DNA of 28,945 nucleotides from JAQUCI01 sp964553255 (GTDB taxonomy: Bacteria > Bacillota_I > Bacilli_A > Erysipelotrichales > Erysipelotrichaceae): assembly GCA_964553255.1 (NCBI GenBank), contig CAZKJS010000022.1, forward strand, positions 1 through 28,945. The letters run 5' to 3'. Every line of letters starts with the position of its first letter. The stretch's first letter is position 1. This document shows positions 8,340-15,895 of the stretch, piece after piece. The translations under genes were made by a program, and so were the position numbers. The notes under the pieces were generated by a model. It saw nothing but the letters and a program-made list of their open reading frames with translations, ran no database searches and had not been told where the DNA came from.

Positions 8340-8375
8340 ATTATAGTATAATCATTTGCTGAATTGAAACTGAAA
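8340..8375 (-). promoter_or_regulatory. Response-regulator promoter with direct-repeat operator
   Basis: On the minus strand, 8375-8355 reads TTTCAGTTTCA then ATTCAGCAAA, matching 19 of 21 bases of the element in front of the VTC gene. TATACT (8350-8345) or TATAAT (8345-8340) serves as the -10 box, and no clear -35 box is present. The arrangement fits an autoregulated promoter. Confidence 0.6.
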
Positions 8376-8418
8376 GGATTGTATTATAGTAAGTACCCTG
8401 TTGTTAAGATAAAAAGGA

Positions 8419-8472
8419 TTGACAAACTAAGGTAAAATTCATATGGTATAATAGTTAGCGTTTACTAACTAT
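8419..8472 (+). promoter_or_regulatory. DUF454 gene promoter with palindromic operator
   Basis: TATAAT at 8447-8452 is preceded by TGG (8444-8446), making an extended -10 box. A TTGACA at 8419-8424 is 22 bases upstream, too far for a normal -35 pairing. Perfect inverted arms ATAGTTAG (8451-8458) and CTAACTAT (8465-8472), six bases apart, overlap the -10 box and the start of transcription, a classic place for a dimeric repressor such as a TetR-type protein. No regulator gene is adjacent. Confidence 0.55.
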
Positions 8473-8538
8473 AACAACAACTAATATTATCGTTAACAAG
8501 ACTAATTAATAAAGCTATTAATATAAAAGAGGGAAGTA

Positions 8539-8928
8539 ATGAAAATCAAGAAGATTATATACATCTTTATTGGAACAATCGGTTTGATCATTGGTGCTAT
8601 TGGTGCAGTTGTGCCTTTAATGCCAGCCTTTCCTTTTTTGCTAGTAGCTGCTATATGTTTTTCTAAAAGTAGTGAAAAATTGGATCGTTGGTTTAAAGAA
8701 ACTAAATTATATAAGGAAAATCTAACTGATCTTATATCAGGTTGTGGCATGACAAAAAAAGCTAAAATACGGGTAATGATCATGATCACATTGTTGATGT
8801 CGATTGGTTTTATTGTTTTACATGCAATAACGATTGGTCGTATTATACTGAGTATTATTTGGTTGTTTCATCTTTTATATTTTATCTTTGGTGTTAAAAC
8901 AAAAATGATCACAAATAATCCGCATTAG
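8539..8928 (+). CDS. YbaN/DUF454 family inner-membrane protein
   Basis: 129 residues, with hydrophobic segments near 6-24, 30-43, 78-97 and 99-118. The N-terminal stretch IGAIGAVVPLMPAFPFLL, then AAICFSKSSEKLDRWF and GCGMTKKAKIR, is the DUF454 signature. The family sits in the cytoplasmic membrane; its biochemical role is unknown. The start has a GAGGGAAG ribosome site. It is a single gene behind its own palindrome-bearing promoter, so it is probably under repressor control. Confidence 0.8.
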   Translation: MKIKKIIYIFIGTIGLIIGAIGAVVPLMPAFPFLLVAAICFSKSSEKLDRWFKETKLYKENLTDLISGCGMTKKAKIRVMIMITLLMSIGFIVLHAITIGRIILSIIWLFHLLYFIFGVKTKMITNNPH

Positions 8929-8978
8929 TGATATAAACTTTCATTTTAGTATGAACGTATTAAAAGTTATGTCAATTT

Positions 8979-9818
8979 TCAATCCGCTTCATAAATATAG
9001 AAGAAATAAAACTCTGGTAAGTAACCCGGACCATTTGGGGCTATTGACATCACTAAGACTAATTTTTGATAAGAATTTACTGACTCTGGAATGATCAATC
9101 CCGCTATACCTTCTTGGCCGTCACCATTACTATCGGGTTCTGGAATATACCAATCGTTTTGAAAGCGATCAAGTAAAAACTCATCGTCTCCAGGTACGAA
9201 ATCTTTTTGCGTTCCAAAATATAATCCTTCTAAGAAAAGGGTATGATCTTCAACGATCACAGGTGTAGTGTCTTTGTATAAAGCGTAAAGAGAAAACCCA
9301 ACACCCGGGGCAGAGAAATCTTCGCTATATAATTCAGAACTTTTTGAATTATAGAAAGTTACACGACTTACGCCACCAATTGTTAAGTTATAACTTTCAT
9401 TTATAGTAAGAGTTTGTGGAATTTGCCAATGAACAGTCATAAAGTCTTTTCTTGTATCACCAACAAAATTAATATCATTTTGAGAGCGCACTTGATAGGT
9501 GGCTTTGTAGCCTAGCAAATCACCAAGGGCAGTCTTCTCTAATTCCCATATATCAATAGTTATTGCTGGTTTATATAAAATTACTAGATCTTTACTTTCA
9601 TCATCGGTCTTACCAAGGTAAAAATTAGTTGTACCACCTTCTTGAGTATAAGTGTGAACTTGTTGATCAACAAGGTGATAACTATTATATGTGTTAGGTT
9701 GTTGAGTGGTAGTTGGGTTTGGGGACTCCTCAATTGGATCTTCGATAGGTTTTTTTGAACAAGCTTGTAAACAGATAAACAACGCCAGACATCCAGCATA
9801 AAGCCAGATTTTTCGCAT
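8979..9818 (-). CDS. Predicted lipoprotein of unknown function
   Basis: 279 residues. The signal peptide ends in lipobox LQAC, with the acylated Cys at position 20, so the protein is surface anchored. A Pro/Thr/Gln-rich spacer (about 22-46) leads to a folded domain rich in strands and aromatic residues, with several Y/F/W and no Cys after position 20. I do not recognise the family. A Ser-Asn-Gly-Asp-Gly-Gln stretch near 231-237 resembles a calcium-loop fragment but is single. The start has an AAGGAAGG ribosome site. It is a single gene convergent with the DUF454 gene, with no clear terminator between them. Confidence 0.75.
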   Translation of the reverse strand: MRKIWLYAGCLALFICLQACSKKPIEDPIEESPNPTTTQQPNTYNSYHLVDQQVHTYTQEGGTTNFYLGKTDDESKDLVILYKPAITIDIWELEKTALGDLLGYKATYQVRSQNDINFVGDTRKDFMTVHWQIPQTLTINESYNLTIGGVSRVTFYNSKSSELYSEDFSAPGVGFSLYALYKDTTPVIVEDHTLFLEGLYFGTQKDFVPGDDEFLLDRFQNDWYIPEPDSNGDGQEGIAGLIIPESVNSYQKLVLVMSIAPNGPGYLPEFYFFYIYEAD

Positions 9819-10115
9819 GGTTATAAACCTTCCTTTCGTTGAATAAATCTTTGAGAATATTATACACCTATTGAGAATTTTTACTACATCAATAACAATT
9901 GTGGAAAATAATGCGTAAATAAAAGTTTAATCAAAGAATCATTATAATATTACCAAGTTAAAACAGTTTTAAGGTTTACACATAACTATAAGCACTTTAT
10001 AATTAAATCATAAGAAAAAACAATTATAGAATAGAGAAACAGCAATCATGACCACATTAGTGATCATGTTATTTAGCTCTTAAAATATAAAATTGAATAA
10101 TCAAAAAGAGGTAAT
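9819..10115. promoter_or_regulatory. Intergenic region with hairpin before the barstar-like gene
   Basis: Divergent 297-base region. Minus-strand TATAAT at 9864-9859 may serve the lipoprotein, and plus-strand TATAAT at 9943-9948 may serve the barstar-like gene; neither has a convincing -35 box. At 10047-10068 the arms CATGACCAC and GTGATCATG (one mismatch, loop ATTA) form a hairpin 47 bases before the barstar-like start. It lacks a clear T-run, so it is more likely an operator or leader structure than a terminator. Confidence 0.4.
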
Positions 10116-10385
10116 ATGAAGGAGATCAATCTTGATGGTAAACAAATGACTTCAATACTTGCGACTCACTTATACATAGCCGACATGATGCAGTTACCAC
10201 AATATTACGGTGATAGTCTTGATATGTTAAGTTATGTTTTATGTGCTATTGAGGAAAAGACGCAAATAAGCATAAATCACCTTGATGATATAAGATATTA
10301 TCTTGCGGATTACACTGATGCTTTATTGGCTGTATTCAATGATGCAGCTAATGTAAATAGTAATATCGTTATTAAGTTGTTTTAA
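10116..10385 (+). CDS. Barstar-like protein
   Basis: 89 residues, the length of barstar, the inhibitor of the secreted RNase barnase. It matches the barstar pattern from end to end: INLDGKQM at the first strand, LPQYYGDSLDMLSYVL over the inhibitory helix (barstar LPEYYGENLDALWDCL), DALLAVFNDA, and a closing strand NIVIKLF. The barstar Asp35 equivalent is kept (Asp36), but the barnase-contacting Trp38 and Asp39 are Ser39 and Tyr40 here, so the partner is probably not a standard barnase. No RNase gene is adjacent. An AAAGAGGT ribosome site precedes the start. It is 25 bases upstream of a HerA-like ATPase gene and probably in the same transcript. Confidence 0.75.
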   Translation: MKEINLDGKQMTSILATHLYIADMMQLPQYYGDSLDMLSYVLCAIEEKTQISINHLDDIRYYLADYTDALLAVFNDAANVNSNIVIKLF

Positions 10386-10410
10386 AAAGATAAATAATAA
10401 AGGAGGCGTC

Positions 10411-12807
10411 ATGCAAGATTTTGAGAAACTAGGGGTATTTTATTTAGGAAAAGAGTACGATATTGAATCTAAACGTCTTCAAGAAGACATGGTCTTATTG
10501 AAGTCAAAGGATCTAACTACACACGCTGTTATAATTGGCATGACTGGTAGCGGGAAAACGGGTCTTGGTATTGGTATGATCGAAGAAGCTGCGATTGATG
10601 ATATTCCAGTGATCGCAATTGATCCAAAAGGGGATCTTACTAACTTAGCGCTTACCTTTCCACAATTAACAAAAGAAGATTTTAGACCTTGGATCAATCT
10701 TCAAGAAGCCAGTAATAAAGCAATGACACCTGATGATTACGCTCAAGTACAAGCGCAATTATGGGAAAAGGGATTAAGTGATTGGGGACAGAGTAAAGAT
10801 AGGATTGAACGGTTTAGAAACGCTGCTAGCGTTAAAATCTTTACACCAGGAGGCTCGGCTGGTATAAATGTGTCAGTATTAAAATCTTTCAATGCGCCAA
10901 AAGCTGAAGTTATCAATGATAGAGATGCCTTTAGAGAAAGAATCAACATAACAACCACCAGTTTGTTATCATTAATTGGCATCACTGGTGATAGTTTCAC
11001 AAGTCGCGAAAACATTTTGATCGCCAACATTCTTGAACATGTTTGGATGAGTGGTCAAGACTTAAGCTTAGCCGATTTGATAATGGCTATTCAAAATCCA
11101 CCAATGGATAAAGTAGGAGTATTGAGCTTAGAAAATTTCTACTCTTCAAAAGATCGATTTGCTCTTGCAATGATGTTAAACAACCTTTTAGCCTCACCAA
11201 GTTTTAAAACATGGATGGAAGGTGAAGCGCTTGATATTGATAACTTTCTTTATGATGAAAAAGGAAAAGCGAGGGTATCAGTATTTTCAATAGCCCATTT
11301 GAGCGATAGTGAAAGAATGTTTTTTGTGACAATGTTATTAAATGAAGTCTTATCATGGGTACGAAGTCAACCGGGAACTGGTAGCTTGCGTGCAATGTTA
11401 TATATGGATGAACTATTTGGTTATCTTCCGCCTACGGCTAATCCGCCATCAAAACTTCCATTATTAACTTTGCTTAAACAAGCGCGTGCTTTTGGATTAG
11501 GTTTAGTATTATCAACCCAAAATCCAGTGGACCTTGATTATAAAGCACTATCTAATGCTGGAACATGGTTTATTGGTCGATTACAAACAGAAAGAGACAA
11601 AGAAAGAGTTATGGCGGGTCTTGAAGGAGCAGCCGCTGGAAGTAATTTTAATAAAGCAAAAACAGAGAAGGTCCTAGCAGGTCTTGCCCAAAGAGTTTTC
11701 TACTTACATAGTGTCCATACTGATGAGGCGAAGATATTTAGTACAAGATGGGTACTGTCTTATTTAGCTGGACCATTAACAAAAGACCAAATAATGGCAT
11801 TACCCAAAGCTAATATAACATCAGATAATCTTGTTATTAGATCAGATGAAAACAATAAACCACAAATGACACAAACAGCTAGTTTTCAAGGTAGTAAGCA
11901 AGCACCAGTATTACCACCAGCTATCAAGCAGGTTTACTTACCCCCAAAAAATTATACGGTAAATGATATTGTGTATACGCCTAATATAATAGGAGTAGTT
12001 GAAGTGATGTATAAGGATGTTAAGTATAAGCTTTCAACAATCAAACAGCTAATTATATTAACACCAGTTCATAATGGTCCATTAGTGCTTGACTGGAATG
12101 AATCAGAGGTACTTAATATTGCGATTGGTGATTTGCAAGATAGACCTTATGATAATGCTAGTTTTAGTGAATGTCCTAATGCTGTTACTGATATTAAGAA
12201 TTATGATCAATGGAAGCGTTTATTGAATCAATATATTAGGACTAATCAAACACTTCAACTACTATATAGTCCAACACTTAAGTTAGCATCTGAGCCTGAT
12301 GAGGATGAACGTGATTTTAGAATCAGGATTCAACATATCGCGCATGAACAACGTGATATAGCAATGGATAATATGAAGAAGAAGTATGCTACAAAACTTA
12401 ATACACTTGAGGATCGTCTTAGAAGAGCAGAACTAACGATTGAGAAAGAGAGTTCATTAGCTAGTCAAAGGAAAATGGATGCGGCCTTATCAGCTGGTAA
12501 TGCGGTACTTGGTGCTTTGTTTGGAACTAAGAAGATAACAACAACTTCAGTGAATCGCGTAAAAACAGCAGTAAGAAGTACCTCAAGAGCACTATCAAGT
12601 GGACAAAGTATTAATGCTGCACAAGACAATCTAACATCAATCCAACAACAGTTAAATGAGCTTAAAAGTGAACTCGAAAGAGAATTAAGCAATATAACAA
12701 AACAATATGATATGTTAAATGAAAGATTTGATAAAATTGAAATACGGGCGGTTTCTACTGACATAACTGTTAGATTGTTTGGACTGGCATGGCAGCCGCA
12801 ACCTTAG
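10411..12807 (+). CDS. HerA/FtsK-like ATPase with C-terminal coiled coil
   Basis: 798 residues, cytosolic. Walker A GMTGSGKT at 43-50, followed by IPVIAIDPKGDL as in HerA/DUF853 proteins. Walker B is in LYMDELFGYLPP (Asp333, Glu334), then STQNPVDLDYKA and WFIGRLQTERDKERV, the sensor and arginine-finger regions of this P-loop class. A middle domain (about 500-590) is strand rich. Residues about 640-780 are a coiled coil split by an Ala/Gly-rich stretch (LSAGNAVLGALFG). HerA-like ATPases form hexameric DNA pumps; this subclass is widespread and its role is unsettled, though related HerA proteins work in DNA repair and phage defence. AAGGAGGCG is a strong ribosome site. Upstream is the barstar-like gene; downstream, 98 bases on, a small helical protein. 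Confidence 0.85.
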   Translation: MQDFEKLGVFYLGKEYDIESKRLQEDMVLLKSKDLTTHAVIIGMTGSGKTGLGIGMIEEAAIDDIPVIAIDPKGDLTNLALTFPQLTKEDFRPWINLQEASNKAMTPDDYAQVQAQLWEKGLSDWGQSKDRIERFRNAASVKIFTPGGSAGINVSVLKSFNAPKAEVINDRDAFRERINITTTSLLSLIGITGDSFTSRENILIANILEHVWMSGQDLSLADLIMAIQNPPMDKVGVLSLENFYSSKDRFALAMMLNNLLASPSFKTWMEGEALDIDNFLYDEKGKARVSVFSIAHLSDSERMFFVTMLLNEVLSWVRSQPGTGSLRAMLYMDELFGYLPPTANPPSKLPLLTLLKQARAFGLGLVLSTQNPVDLDYKALSNAGTWFIGRLQTERDKERVMAGLEGAAAGSNFNKAKTEKVLAGLAQRVFYLHSVHTDEAKIFSTRWVLSYLAGPLTKDQIMALPKANITSDNLVIRSDENNKPQMTQTASFQGSKQAPVLPPAIKQVYLPPKNYTVNDIVYTPNIIGVVEVMYKDVKYKLSTIKQLIILTPVHNGPLVLDWNESEVLNIAIGDLQDRPYDNASFSECPNAVTDIKNYDQWKRLLNQYIRTNQTLQLLYSPTLKLASEPDEDERDFRIRIQHIAHEQRDIAMDNMKKKYATKLNTLEDRLRRAELTIEKESSLASQRKMDAALSAGNAVLGALFGTKKITTTSVNRVKTAVRSTSRALSSGQSINAAQDNLTSIQQQLNELKSELERELSNITKQYDMLNERFDKIEIRAVSTDITVRLFGLAWQPQP

Positions 12808-12905
12808 TAATCAATGCTCAATTAAAAGAGACTTATAAACAATAAATGATATGTTGTCATCATCATATAAAAAGGGTATTTTTATATGTAATCAAAGAGG
12901 TTAAG

Positions 12906-13307
12906 ATGAATCAATTTAGTAATAAAGAAATAAATGAGACATTAAGGATACTTTTTGCGTGTATTGATCGTTGTCAAAAATCACAAGCTAAGCTTTTAAA
13001 ACAAACACCACAGTATAGCTTGTTAGAGAATAGAATCTATGCTCTAAATATCGCTAAAGCGATACTGAATGATGATATCAGTTCTTATCAACTTGATATA
13101 GAGGAACTTCAAAAAGCGATTATCCCTATAACTTCTATTATAGATAAATGTGATAAAGCAATGATTAAGTTAGCTAATAGAAAATCCTATTACATTAGAT
13201 TTGAAAATATGTATAAGGCTATGATGATCGCGCGTGCAAGCATTGAAAATGAAGTTAATACGAGATTAAGAAGCAATAGAAAATTTGAAGAAAAAGGATT
13301 AATATAA
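12906..13307 (+). CDS. Small helical protein with two tandem repeats
   Basis: 133 residues from ATG 12906, chosen for its AAGAGGT ribosome site; the frame stays open to 12846 but nothing supports that start. The protein is an exact two-unit repeat with a 59-residue offset and no gaps: D21/D80, C23/C82, K25/K84, K29/K88, L30/L89, Y37/Y96, E41/E100, N42/N101, A46/A105, I49/I108, A50/A109 and A52/A111 all match. Each unit looks like two or three amphipathic helices. No known family recognised, no membrane segment. It follows the HerA-like ATPase in the same direction and may share its transcript. Confidence 0.65.
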   Translation: MNQFSNKEINETLRILFACIDRCQKSQAKLLKQTPQYSLLENRIYALNIAKAILNDDISSYQLDIEELQKAIIPITSIIDKCDKAMIKLANRKSYYIRFENMYKAMMIARASIENEVNTRLRSNRKFEEKGLI

Positions 13308-13441
13308 ACTTATAGTTAAAAGATTATATCGACTTTTAAATTATTACTTGTCATTACTTATTTTTCAGGATTATTTTCATAGCTTTATTATTTTTCTAAA
13401 TACTTGCTATGTTAGTAATAGAGGGAGTTTGTGATAGTAAC

Positions 13442-14320
13442 ATGAGTATCGATAATTTTTATCGTTTCATTTATGAGAAAAGTTTAGATGCAATTTTATT
13501 AACCAGTCCTGATGGCTGTGTTTATCGGGCTAATCAAGCGGCTATCAATATGTTTCAGTATACCGAAGAAGAAATGTGTAGACTTGGTAGATGTGGTTTG
13601 GTTGATAAATCAGATCTTCGTTTAACTCCGGCACTAGAACAACGAATCACTCAGGGATATGTTAGGGCTGAACTCAATTATATAAGAAAAAACGGTGAGA
13701 TATTTCCAGGAGATACTAGCTCAGCTTTATTCATAGATGATGAGGGTAGAACACGCACAATTTTGATCATTCGCGATAATAGCCTTTATCAAGAAGTAAA
13801 AGAGCAGGAAAGGCGTTATGCATTTATTGATTATTTAACAGGAATTTATAATCGTAGAGCTCTAATTGATAGCTTAGAGCATGAAATAGCACGAGCAAAG
13901 CGTAGTATGAAGAGTTTAAGCTTAATGCTTTTAGATATAGATCATTTAAAGCGAATCAATGATCATTGTGGTCATAGTTGCGGTGATGTTGTTATCAAGA
14001 GTTTCACTAAAACGCTAGTAGATAATTTGCGATTATACGATATTGTTGGACGTTATGGTGGCGATGAGTTTATTGTTTGTTTACCAGAAACTGATTATAA
14101 AACAGCTATAGAAATAGCAGAGCGTTTACGAAAACTAATTGAAGATACCAAGGTAAGTTATGCTCAAAAAAGTATAAAAGTGACAGCAAGCATTGGGGTG
14201 GGCTCATTTGATGTTAATTCAAACGAAAGTTGTGATGCTTTAATATCGAGAGTTGATGCTTATATGTATAAGGCAAAAGGTAAAAGAAACAAAGTGTATG
14301 GTAAGCAAAAGGTGCGATAA
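13442..14320 (+). CDS. PAS-GGDEF diguanylate cyclase
   Basis: 292 residues from ATG 13442, preceded by GAGGGAG at a rather long spacing of 14; ATG 13409 in the same frame has no ribosome site. Residues 5-115 are a PAS sensor domain (YRFIYEKSLDAILLTSPDG, then NQAAINMFQYTEEE). Residues about 127-285 form the GGDEF domain: DYLTGIYNRRAL, LLDIDHLKRINDHCGH, the active GGDEF at 206-210, and an intact RxxD inhibitory site (Arg197-Asp200) nine residues upstream. It makes cyclic di-GMP from two GTP and should be product inhibited. No membrane segments. Stop codon lies in the loop of the downstream terminator. Confidence 0.9.
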   Translation: MSIDNFYRFIYEKSLDAILLTSPDGCVYRANQAAINMFQYTEEEMCRLGRCGLVDKSDLRLTPALEQRITQGYVRAELNYIRKNGEIFPGDTSSALFIDDEGRTRTILIIRDNSLYQEVKEQERRYAFIDYLTGIYNRRALIDSLEHEIARAKRSMKSLSLMLLDIDHLKRINDHCGHSCGDVVIKSFTKTLVDNLRLYDIVGRYGGDEFIVCLPETDYKTAIEIAERLRKLIEDTKVSYAQKSIKVTASIGVGSFDVNSNESCDALISRVDAYMYKAKGKRNKVYGKQKVR

Positions 14321-14329
14321 GCACCTTTT
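14307..14329. terminator. Bidirectional terminator overlapping a stop codon
   Basis: Perfect 9-base arms AAAAGGTGC and GCACCTTTT with loop GATAA; the TAA in the loop is the stop of the diguanylate cyclase gene. The A- and T-ended arms suit termination in both directions, so it can also end the minus-strand transcript from pyrB. Confidence 0.7.
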
Positions 14330-14336
14330 CACTGCA

Positions 14337-14744
14337 TTATATTTTAGGTAAGATCGCATACTGATTGCGATAGTAATTTATGGCTGCGATAATAATCAGA
14401 ATAGCACAACCACCTAATACAATTGGCGCAAGCAATGTTGATTGTGGTTGAGCACTAAGTGATTGATAGATACCGAAATAAGCCCAAGCAATCGGTAAAG
14501 GGAAAGCAGCGTTTCTAATGCTTGCTGTAATCAAGATAACAATCAATATCGCAACCGCTAATATAACAATTGTTATAATTTCATGACTTAAATCAAAGCT
14601 GTTCCATTCAATTTTTATTAATGTTGCAGCGATATTTACAATAGTCGCAATGACTAACCAACCAGCGTATAATCCAAATGTTAACGCAAGTAAAAAGCGA
14701 TGACGATGATCATAGTCAAACAACATTTTACAAATTAATACCAA
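14337..14744 (-). pseudogene. 5'-truncated TspO-like membrane protein remnant
   Basis: The minus-strand frame is open from 14834 to the stop at 14337 but has no plausible start: only TTG 14744 without a ribosome site, and no ATG until inside the protein. The translated part resembles the C-terminal two thirds of TspO/MBR-type tryptophan-rich sensory proteins: NCLWIISF, then LTFGLYAGWLVIATIVNIAA, and FPLPIAWAYFGIYQ, with about four hydrophobic helices. The N-terminal helix region is missing, and the frame begins inside the 3' end of pyrB. The simplest reading is a deletion that removed the end of pyrB and the start of this gene. A short functional protein from TTG is possible but less likely. 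Family match is moderate. Confidence 0.5.
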
Positions 14745-14806
14745 AGTTACAGTTAATGCAAAGATAAATAGAACCGATAACTCAAGGTATAAATAAGAGA
14801 AGCTAA

Positions 14807-15634
14807 TTATCCATAAACAATTAAAGATGCGATTTTACTACACTCAACAACATCATCAGCGATTTCAACATTGCGATTAAAGGGAGCTGGATGCAAGATG
14901 ATTGCGTTTTCCTTCATCAGTGCAACTCGCTCTAATGTTAAACCATAATCATCATGGTACTTTTCAATACATAGTGAACTTTCTGCTTGATATCTTTCAT
15001 GTTGAATTCTAAGTAACGTGATGACATCCATCGTTTTAATCGCTGTTTCAAAATCAATGAAACTATAAGCCCCATCTTCATACTCTTTTGGCCCACTGAT
15101 ATAACAGCTCATACCTAAGCGCTCCATTACTTCAATATTTGAATGGGCAACTCGACTATGTTTGATATCGCCGATTATTGCTACTTTAAGACCACTAAAA
15201 TGCTTGAACTCTTGCTTGATCGTTAATAGATCTAGTAATGATTGACTTGGATGGTCTTTAACACCATCTCCAGCATTGATGATTGGAATAGTTATCTTAC
15301 CTAGCAATTTATTATAATACTGGTCTTCACGATCTCTAATTACCACAGCATCGATCCCTAATGATTCAAATGTCTTTACCGTATCATAGAAACTCTCATC
15401 TTTCTGTAACGAACTGGATGCTGGATCAAAATCGATAACCTTCATTCCTAATCTTTTTTCAGCAACTTCAAAGCTATAATGAGTTCTTGTACTTGGTTCA
15501 AAGAACAAATTAGCAATAATCTTGTCTTTTAACACATTACAAAACGCACCATCTTTACATTCTTCAGCTATGTCAAGTATCTTGGTAATCTCTGGTATTG
15601 CTAATTCTTTCAAGCGTAAACAATTTTTGACCAT
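14807..15634 (-). CDS. pyrB: Aspartate carbamoyltransferase catalytic subunit, C-terminally shortened
   Basis: 275 residues from ATG 15634, with GGAGG just upstream (a TTG at 15646 overlaps that site). The enzyme joins carbamoyl phosphate and aspartate in pyrimidine synthesis. The carbamoyl-phosphate loop EPSTRTHYSFE, the LQKDESFYDTVKTFESLG loop, DHPSQSLLDLLTI and HPAPFNRNVEI are all intact. Family members run to about 300-310 residues and end with a helix of the type Q-x-x-N-G-V-x-x-R-M-A-x-L. Here the protein stops about 25-30 residues early with an unrelated tail (CSKIASLIVYG), right where the TspO-like remnant begins. The last helix packs against the N-terminal domain, so stability may be impaired. 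The gene stands alone, without other pyr genes, and has an attenuator-like leader. Confidence 0.88.
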   Translation of the reverse strand: MVKNCLRLKELAIPEITKILDIAEECKDGAFCNVLKDKIIANLFFEPSTRTHYSFEVAEKRLGMKVIDFDPASSSLQKDESFYDTVKTFESLGIDAVVIRDREDQYYNKLLGKITIPIINAGDGVKDHPSQSLLDLLTIKQEFKHFSGLKVAIIGDIKHSRVAHSNIEVMERLGMSCYISGPKEYEDGAYSFIDFETAIKTMDVITLLRIQHERYQAESSLCIEKYHDDYGLTLERVALMKENAIILHPAPFNRNVEIADDVVECSKIASLIVYG

Positions 15635-15737
15635 TTTAACCTCCAAAATAAAACCCTCTTAAGCAAGACTAAAGAGGGCATTTGTTTTATAGTTACAAGA
15701 ATATGTCCTTCTTAGTGTCTCGCACTAATTTAAAGTC
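15635..15737 (-). promoter_or_regulatory. pyrB leader with attenuator-like alternative hairpins
   Basis: Three mutually exclusive foldings can be drawn on the minus strand. A first hairpin, TTAGTG-CGAGA-CACTAA (15728-15712), comes right after the start of transcription. Its loop and 3' arm, GCGAGACACTAAGAAGG (15723-15707), can instead pair with the 5' half of the terminator (15678-15663, CCCTCTTTAGTCTTGC) as an antiterminator. The terminator itself follows. I do not see the PyrR-binding consensus or a T-box motif, so the controlling factor is unknown. Confidence 0.55.
15643..15678 (-). terminator. Attenuator terminator in the pyrB leader
   Basis: Minus-strand arms CCCTCTT (15678-15672) and AAGAGGG (15660-15654) with an 11-base loop, followed by TTTTATTTT. 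It ends directly at the pyrB ribosome site, so it would switch transcription into pyrB off. Confidence 0.65.
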
Positions 15738-15743
15738 ATTGAC

Positions 15744-15771
15744 ATTATAACACAGAATTAATGAGTGTCTA
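15744..15771 (-). promoter_or_regulatory. pyrB promoter
   Basis: Minus strand: TAGACA (15771-15766), 16-base spacer, TATAAT (15749-15744). Predicted start near 15737 gives a leader of about 100 bases. Confidence 0.65.
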
Positions 15772-15834
15772 TATATAAAACTTGGAAGCTATTTGTTTAT
15801 AATTTACTAACTATATATAACTATCATAGAGCGA

Positions 15835-15862
15835 TTGCTATTAAAGTTTTCAATGATATAAT
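15835..15862 (+). promoter_or_regulatory. Promoter of the GAF/PAS/GGDEF gene
   Basis: TTGCTA (15835-15840), 16-base spacer, TATAAT (15857-15862) with an extended -10 TGA at 15854-15856. The predicted start leaves a leader of about 25 bases. Confidence 0.5.
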
Positions 15863-15895
15863 TGAATTATACAGTATAGAAACAAGAGAATGAAT

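Noticed and set aside
8419..8424. TTGACA as the -35 box of the DUF454 promoter
   Set aside because: It is 22 bases from the TATAAT, well beyond usual spacing; the extended -10 explains the promoter better.
14825..14845. A one-base frameshift in pyrB that would restore an S-R-I-F-like motif (frame reads NRIF)
   Set aside because: The residues that follow (NCLWIISF) fit the TspO-like family and not PyrB, so the match may be chance; a single deletion joining two genes explains more. Kept only as an alternative.
15635..15740. PyrR-binding loop or T-box in the pyrB leader
   Set aside because: Neither the PyrR loop consensus nor the T-box antiterminator sequence could be found in the leader.
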